From an uncultured Ruminococcus sp. (GTDB taxonomy: Bacteria; Bacillota; Clostridia; Oscillospirales; Ruminococcaceae): 8,672 nt of DNA. A model generated the notes under the pieces. It worked only from the letters and a program-made list of their open reading frames with translations, was not told the DNA's origin and did no database searches. Position 1 is the stretch's first letter. Each line of letters opens with the position of its first letter. Of this stretch, positions 5,125 through 8,672 are shown in pieces. Location: contig CABQIF010000087.1 of the NCBI GenBank assembly GCA_902464115.1, positions 1 to 8,672 of the forward strand, written 5' to 3'. A program made the position numbers and the translations under genes.

Positions 5125-6160
5125 TTTTCAATCCTCCCAGAATATGTGCGATCACGTCTACCGTCCAGCCGTTGCCGATACACTTGTATCGCTGAGTATT
5201 GCTGATCCCTGCGGTGTAGTTGTCGGGTAATGTCTGCAAACGCTCCGCTTCAATTGGTGTCAATTTTCTGATGATATAATCACCGTCCGGCAGATCGATC
5301 TTGTAAAGTCCGGTCTTTGCACCCATACCGCCGCCGTTGGCGGTCATGGTGACAGATTTTCCACGAACCGAATAGATTCGCTGTCCCTGACCGCCTTTGC
5401 CGATCTGACCAATGCGAATCGGCACAGCAATTTTCTGACGGCTGTTTTCTGCACGGTATACCGGGAAAAGATCTGTTCCTGCCTTGTAGTAAGTGGCAGG
5501 AATGGTATGAGATTTGCCGTTTACCGTTGCCACGGGAACAGCCACCATGGTACGCTGTTTTCGTTCCATGGTGTTGTGAAATGCCGCTCCCTGATAGCTG
5601 GCTGTGACACAGTAGCTTTTCTCCTGCCAGAACACACCGTTTTCCAGTACGTCCCGCAACAGAATGCCTTTGTCTGCCGGCTGTGTGACATTCGGGATAT
5701 TCGTCCAGTAACATCGTTTGCGGTGCTGTCCGGAAACAAGTGCAGAATTTATGGTAATCGGCTCAACACCGAGATGTTTTGAGATCTCATTCTTGATGTT
5801 CCGATGAATGGAATGGTTATTCTCATAGAGAAAGTAACGGCATTCCGATTCTCGTAAGGCTCGCACATATTCGCTGAAAAGTTTGAAGCCTTCACCGTTG
5901 CTTGTGGTTTCTCTGCCTTGCTTTGCGATCGACCAGTATGTACAGGGAGAACCACCCAAAAGCAGATCATATCCCTTGAATTTTCTAAAATCACCGTCAA
6001 ACACATTTCCATGATGTCTGATCTGAGGGTAGTTCTTTTCAGATACCGTTACGGCGTACTTGTCAATTTCAAAGGCATCGTAGGCTTCCACGGGAATATC
6101 GGCACGTTCCAGTGCCGCCATTCCGCAGGAAATGCCGTCAAACAGGCTCAGTACTCTCAT
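5108..6160 (-). CDS. DNA (cytosine-5-)-methyltransferase, DNMT3-like
   Basis: The enzyme transfers methyl from S-adenosylmethionine to C5 of cytosine in DNA. Across 350 residues the class motifs appear in order. Motif I is VLSLFDGISCGMAAL (3-17). Motif IV is GGSPCTYWS (69-77) with catalytic Cys73. Motif VI is YENN (112-115), where most members have ENV. Motif VIII is GQHRKRCYW (144-152). Motif IX is RKLTPIEAERLQTLPDNY (298-315) and motif X is GNGWTVDVI (329-337). The stretch between VIII and IX (about 155-297) is the likely target-recognition region. The N-terminal half resembles the DNMT3 type rather than classic Dcm. The start ATG overlaps the preceding stop by 4 nt (ATGA), with GAGGA upstream. 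No restriction endonuclease is visible, so this is probably an orphan enzyme protecting the element or altering host methylation. The recognition sequence cannot be predicted. Confidence 0.93.
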   Translation of the reverse strand: MRVLSLFDGISCGMAALERADIPVEAYDAFEIDKYAVTVSEKNYPQIRHHGNVFDGDFRKFKGYDLLLGGSPCTYWSIAKQGRETTSNGEGFKLFSEYVRALRESECRYFLYENNHSIHRNIKNEISKHLGVEPITINSALVSGQHRKRCYWTNIPNVTQPADKGILLRDVLENGVFWQEKSYCVTASYQGAAFHNTMERKQRTMVAVPVATVNGKSHTIPATYYKAGTDLFPVYRAENSRQKIAVPIRIGQIGKGGQGQRIYSVRGKSVTMTANGGGMGAKTGLYKIDLPDGDYIIRKLTPIEAERLQTLPDNYTAGISNTQRYKCIGNGWTVDVIAHILGGLKNVEGV

Positions 6161-6969
6161 GTTTCTTCATCCTCATCGGTCACGCTGCCGTAGTCATCAT
6201 CGTAGTCCTCATCGAAATCTTCCACTCCGGCTTTTTTCTTCTTGCCTGGCTTGCCCTTTTTCAGAACAAGAACTGCACCGCCGATCACTGCCAATACACC
6301 GACCCCCACCAGAATGAGGACATTGCTGTTCATAGATGACGGTTGCTTGGTAGTGGAATCTTCTTCCGAGCTTTCTGTTTCTCCGGTGGCATCTTCCGCA
6401 CCGTCCGAAACATCCGCCGTGACACCGCCGCCGTTGGCTGCGTCGGCATACTTCTTTGCCTGTTCCGCAGGGTCTTTTTCCTCTTCGCCGTCATTGCCAG
6501 CATAGAGCAGAGAGTAGAGGTCGAAATCATCGACCTTGTTCAGAAAGAACACATTGTCCTCATTGCCCTCCGCCGAATAGTTGATCAGGATGTAGAACAC
6601 ATCGCCGTCCTTGGTGGTGACCGCAATAAACTGCATCTCCTCACTGTCGTAGATGATCTTCTCCTGTTTGATGAGCGTTGCATTACCGTCCGTGTCGTAA
6701 TGGTCATCGGCATAGTAGTCATGCACAGTGTCATCGATTTCTGCACCGCTGTTTTCTATTGCCGTTTTGTTCTGCTGGATCTCGTCCACCAGTCGCTGCA
6801 TTTCTTCCTCACCGAGTTCCATATTCGCTGCGGAATTGTCAGCCGCCGTAATTGCAGATGTGGTCATATCTGATTCCTCTGCAAATGCAGGAATGGCATT
6901 TCCCACACTTGCGAGGGTAAGCACCATTGCAGAAAATACTGCCGCCGCAGATTTTTTAGTGTTCCACAT
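6157..6969 (-). CDS. DUF4366/CD1107-type mobile element protein, signal peptide and membrane span
   Basis: The 270-residue product has a signal peptide (residues 1-30: basic start, hydrophobic core, AFA-E cleavage-like site). An acidic extracellular domain at about 50-160 contains LVDEIQQNKTAIENSG, FIAVTTKDGDVFYILINYS and LNKVDDFDLYSLL. A low-complexity Gly/Ser/Glu linker (about 160-212) leads to a membrane span at about 216-236 (NVLILVGVGVLAVIGGAVLVL). A Lys-rich stop-transfer segment and a very acidic cytoplasmic tail (DEDYDDDYG, DEDEET) finish it. The ordering and the FYILINY-type core match my recollection of DUF4366, called CD1107 family in clostridial conjugative transposons. The start has GGAGG 9 nt upstream and overlaps DUF4315 by 14 nt. 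A role in the envelope part of the transfer apparatus is inferred. Confidence 0.85.
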   Translation of the reverse strand: MWNTKKSAAAVFSAMVLTLASVGNAIPAFAEESDMTTSAITAADNSAANMELGEEEMQRLVDEIQQNKTAIENSGAEIDDTVHDYYADDHYDTDGNATLIKQEKIIYDSEEMQFIAVTTKDGDVFYILINYSAEGNEDNVFFLNKVDDFDLYSLLYAGNDGEEEKDPAEQAKKYADAANGGGVTADVSDGAEDATGETESSEEDSTTKQPSSMNSNVLILVGVGVLAVIGGAVLVLKKGKPGKKKKAGVEDFDEDYDDDYGSVTDEDEET

Positions 6970-7210
6970 TTTTTCTTTCCTCCATCAATATTTTCTGTTC
7001 ATGCACCACAGGAGAAGCAGCCGTCAGTCTGGCGATGATCTCCTCCGTGGTCATGCCGTTGTCGTGCAGGAACTTTCTGAGTGCTTCCACTTCCAGCATT
7101 TCTCGCTTTGCTTTCAGTTCTTCTAGAAGCTTTTTGTCCTGACCGATCTTTTCTTCTAACTTTGGGATCTTCCTATTGAGAGCGTCCAAAGCAGTTTCTT
7201 TTCTTGTCAT
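6956..7210 (-). CDS. DUF4315 family coiled-coil protein
   Basis: The 84-residue protein is highly charged and mostly helical. Residues 5-47 form a likely coiled coil (LDALNRKIPKLEEKIGQDKK and onward), followed by a short helix pair with FLHDNGMTTEEIIARL (47-62). That Leu/Glu/Lys hairpin plus a 'no more than one short C-terminal unit' layout matches DUF4315, which I know as the small gene between CD1108-type and CD1107-type genes in clostridial conjugative elements. The position here is the same. GGAG sits 7 nt before the ATG and overlaps the region just after the stop of the large upstream gene (11-nt gap). Its stop lies 14 nt inside the next gene. It is cytoplasmic by lack of any signal; function unknown. 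Confidence 0.85.
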   Translation of the reverse strand: MTRKETALDALNRKIPKLEEKIGQDKKLLEELKAKREMLEVEALRKFLHDNGMTTEEIIARLTAASPVVHEQKILMEERKNVEH

Positions 7211-7221
7211 TTTTCCACTCC

Positions 7222-8672
7222 TTAGTAGAGTACCAGTCTTGGGTCAATGTAGTCCCAGCCGTAACCGTCCGTATCAATCTCAATATGGAAATTGACATTC
7301 GTATTGGTTGTTTGTGCAAACATTTCGCCCTCCCGGATCGTATCACCCTCTGCATAACCGTTCAGAAGCACCGCATTGGCGATCATCACTTCTGTATCTC
7401 GCTTTGTTCCGCCGGAACCGTCATACCAATACTGCACATCATCTTTTCGCAGGGTGATCTTCTGATTGGCAGTATCAACATCCTTGATTTTGCAGTCAAA
7501 CGGAGCATAAAGCTTTGCACCGGTATTGCAGTAATATTTGATTCCCTGATACAGACCGTGATTGGTTTTGTTCCATTCCCACATATCGTAGCCAAACGCC
7601 TGTTTGACCGAATAATTCCGAATGGTATCGCCGGAAAGCATATTGTGAAGTGTCTGATGATTTCCATAGAGCGTTTCCGAACCGCATTCCTGACCTGCAA
7701 GAAGCTTGTAGTATTCCAGTCGTTCTTCCTTATGGGATTGACTTTTCAGCTTATCTTCGATTACCTGATCAAAGGTTTTCTTTTGTTTGACGTTGTAGTA
7801 GAGATTACATTCCGTTTTCCAGTAATACTTTTCATAATAGCCGTACATACAGGCATCATTTATGGTATCATTCCAAATATGCGTATCGGTCGGCGAAACC
7901 AAAAACCAAGCATCATTTCCATTCCAGCCCCAGAAAGAGCGATCGTACCGGGTATCTCCGTTCATGAAGAAAAATGTCTGCGTATCATTGTCGATGTAGT
8001 AAAACGGTGCACTTGTACCGGAATAATAGCGGTGATCCATAATCATGAATCCTGTCAAAGCATAGTCATCGTTCGGATTCAGCACCCGGTAGTCCGCATT
8101 GATGCAGACATAGCCCTCACTGTCAAAGTACTTGCTCAGTTCAGACGTATAGGCAATGGGTTTGAAACGATATTTGTATGGTCTGCCGCTGTAGATAAAG
8201 GCATCTTTTTCCGCTCTGTAATACGTACCGGTTTCCGCGCTTCCGCCGCCCCAGTAGTTGTAGTTGGGAAGTTCCTCCCAGCGGGATTTATTGTCATACC
8301 AGTAGACAAACGCATATTCTGCGTTGAATATTTCTGTCAGCAGGTTCTCTGTATCACTTCCATAACTCCAATACTTGATGTCGCCGTTGCTGTCTGTATC
8401 AAAGTCATAGTAATAGGCACACAGGAACGACCACAGCTTGTACACGTCAAAATCATAGACCGGATCCCAGTTATAAACAGAAGAACGTCCCCAATACCAA
8501 TTGTCGGGATCGTCCTTGAGGTTACGCTTGTTTGCTCCGAAAGCAGCAAGACCGTTTTTCCAGTCTGTATCACTGCTGACTTTCAGAATCTTCTCATTCA
8601 TGTCATAGGCAAGTTTTGTGTAATATTTTTCCGCTTCCGACAAGTCGTAGTCCTGAGCCGCATATGTGCCAA
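7222..8672 (-). CDS. C-terminal part of CD1108-type secreted protein with degenerate M23-like domain
   Basis: The frame is open to the right edge, so the N-terminus is missing; 482 residues are visible. The first ~300 are unusually rich in Tyr, Trp and Asp, with segments such as YNWDPVYDFDVYKLWSFLCA and SPTDTHIWNDTINDACMYGY. A helical stretch follows, with DKLKSQSHKEERLEYYKLLA. The last ~130 residues resemble an M23/LytM peptidase fold: GAKLYAPFDCKI (like the canonical GTPVYAPADGTV), GDTIREGEMFAQT and NFHIEIDTDG, ending YIDPRLVLY. The zinc-binding residues appear lost (see findings). Layout and order before DUF4315 match my recollection of CD1108-family proteins of conjugative transposons, thought to act in the cell wall during transfer. 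A TTG at 8641-8643 is in frame but has no ribosome site and coding continues past it, so I do not take it as the start. Confidence 0.85.
   Translation of the reverse strand, partial: GTYAAQDYDLSEAEKYYTKLAYDMNEKILKVSSDTDWKNGLAAFGANKRNLKDDPDNWYWGRSSVYNWDPVYDFDVYKLWSFLCAYYYDFDTDSNGDIKYWSYGSDTENLLTEIFNAEYAFVYWYDNKSRWEELPNYNYWGGGSAETGTYYRAEKDAFIYSGRPYKYRFKPIAYTSELSKYFDSEGYVCINADYRVLNPNDDYALTGFMIMDHRYYSGTSAPFYYIDNDTQTFFFMNGDTRYDRSFWGWNGNDAWFLVSPTDTHIWNDTINDACMYGYYEKYYWKTECNLYYNVKQKKTFDQVIEDKLKSQSHKEERLEYYKLLAGQECGSETLYGNHQTLHNMLSGDTIRNYSVKQAFGYDMWEWNKTNHGLYQGIKYYCNTGAKLYAPFDCKIKDVDTANQKITLRKDDVQYWYDGSGGTKRDTEVMIANAVLLNGYAEGDTIREGEMFAQTTNTNVNFHIEIDTDGYGWDYIDPRLVLY

Larger units (their letters stand above)
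1..8672. mobile_element. Internal fragment of an integrative conjugative element (Tn1549/CTn-like)
   Basis: Several genes belong to families I know mainly from clostridial conjugative transposons: a CD1108-type large secreted protein, DUF4315, DUF4366 (CD1107-type), a DUF3789-like micro-protein and an element-borne topoisomerase III, in compact same-strand order. No relaxase, coupling protein, VirB4, integrase or attachment site lies inside the window, so the assignment rests on gene content and order. Both ends are cut within coding sequence. A 60-nt sample in the GNAT gene (3481-3540) has 18 G/C, while one in the methyltransferase gene (5281-5340) has 36 G/C, which suggests a mosaic element with cargo of different origin. 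Confidence 0.75.

Noticed and set aside
6343..6873. 176-codon open frame on the plus strand
   Set aside because: It is antisense to the DUF4366-type gene; its hydrophobic look comes from reading acidic codons in reverse.
1..8672. CRISPR array, tRNA or rRNA genes, insertion sequence ends, attachment sites
   Set aside because: I saw no regularly spaced repeats, no tRNA-like cloverleaf, no rRNA sequence and no transposase or terminal inverted repeats.

Overview
The window is an internal piece of an integrative and conjugative element (ICE) of a low-to-mid GC Bacillota. It is most likely from a gut Clostridia/Oscillospiraceae-type host. That is inferred from the gene content (DUF4315, a CD1107/DUF4366-type protein, a CD1108-type large secreted protein, a DUF3789-like micro-protein, an element-borne topoisomerase III), from strong AGGAGG-type ribosome binding sites, and from the tight packing of genes. 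Both edges cut through genes, so no element ends, integrase or attachment sites are visible.

Most genes lie on the minus strand and read from right to left. From the right edge: the C-terminal part of a large secreted protein ending in an M23-like domain (7222-8672); a small coiled-coil DUF4315 protein (6956-7210); a signal-peptide, single-membrane-span protein of the DUF4366/CD1107 type (6157-6969); a DNMT3-like cytosine-5 DNA methyltransferase (5108-6160); and a PP-loop protein of the PAPS-reductase/DndC type (4114-5124). These five form one block with 4-17 nt overlaps and one 11-nt gap. A second minus-strand block covers 1-3153: a 32-residue DUF3789-like membrane peptide, a membrane-anchored protein with a fibronectin-III-like and a beta-barrel-like domain, a 46-residue membrane peptide, and topoisomerase III.

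Between the two blocks, on the opposite strand, sits a compact AT-rich cassette (about 3186-4132). It has its own extended -10 promoter, a palindrome at the predicted transcription start, a 61-residue protein, an 8-nt-overlapping GNAT-fold acetyltransferase, and a clear rho-independent terminator. The layout is that of a toxin-antitoxin operon, but the small partner does not look like the usual ribbon-helix-helix antitoxin. This is the best candidate for an under-described system in the window.

The large M23-like protein, DUF4315, DUF4366 and micro-membrane proteins probably belong to the cell-envelope and transfer apparatus. Topoisomerase III would act on element DNA during transfer or replication. 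The methyltransferase and PP-loop protein look like a DNA-modification pair that could help the element in new hosts. The GNAT cassette probably stabilises or defends the element. These roles are inferred from family membership and context.
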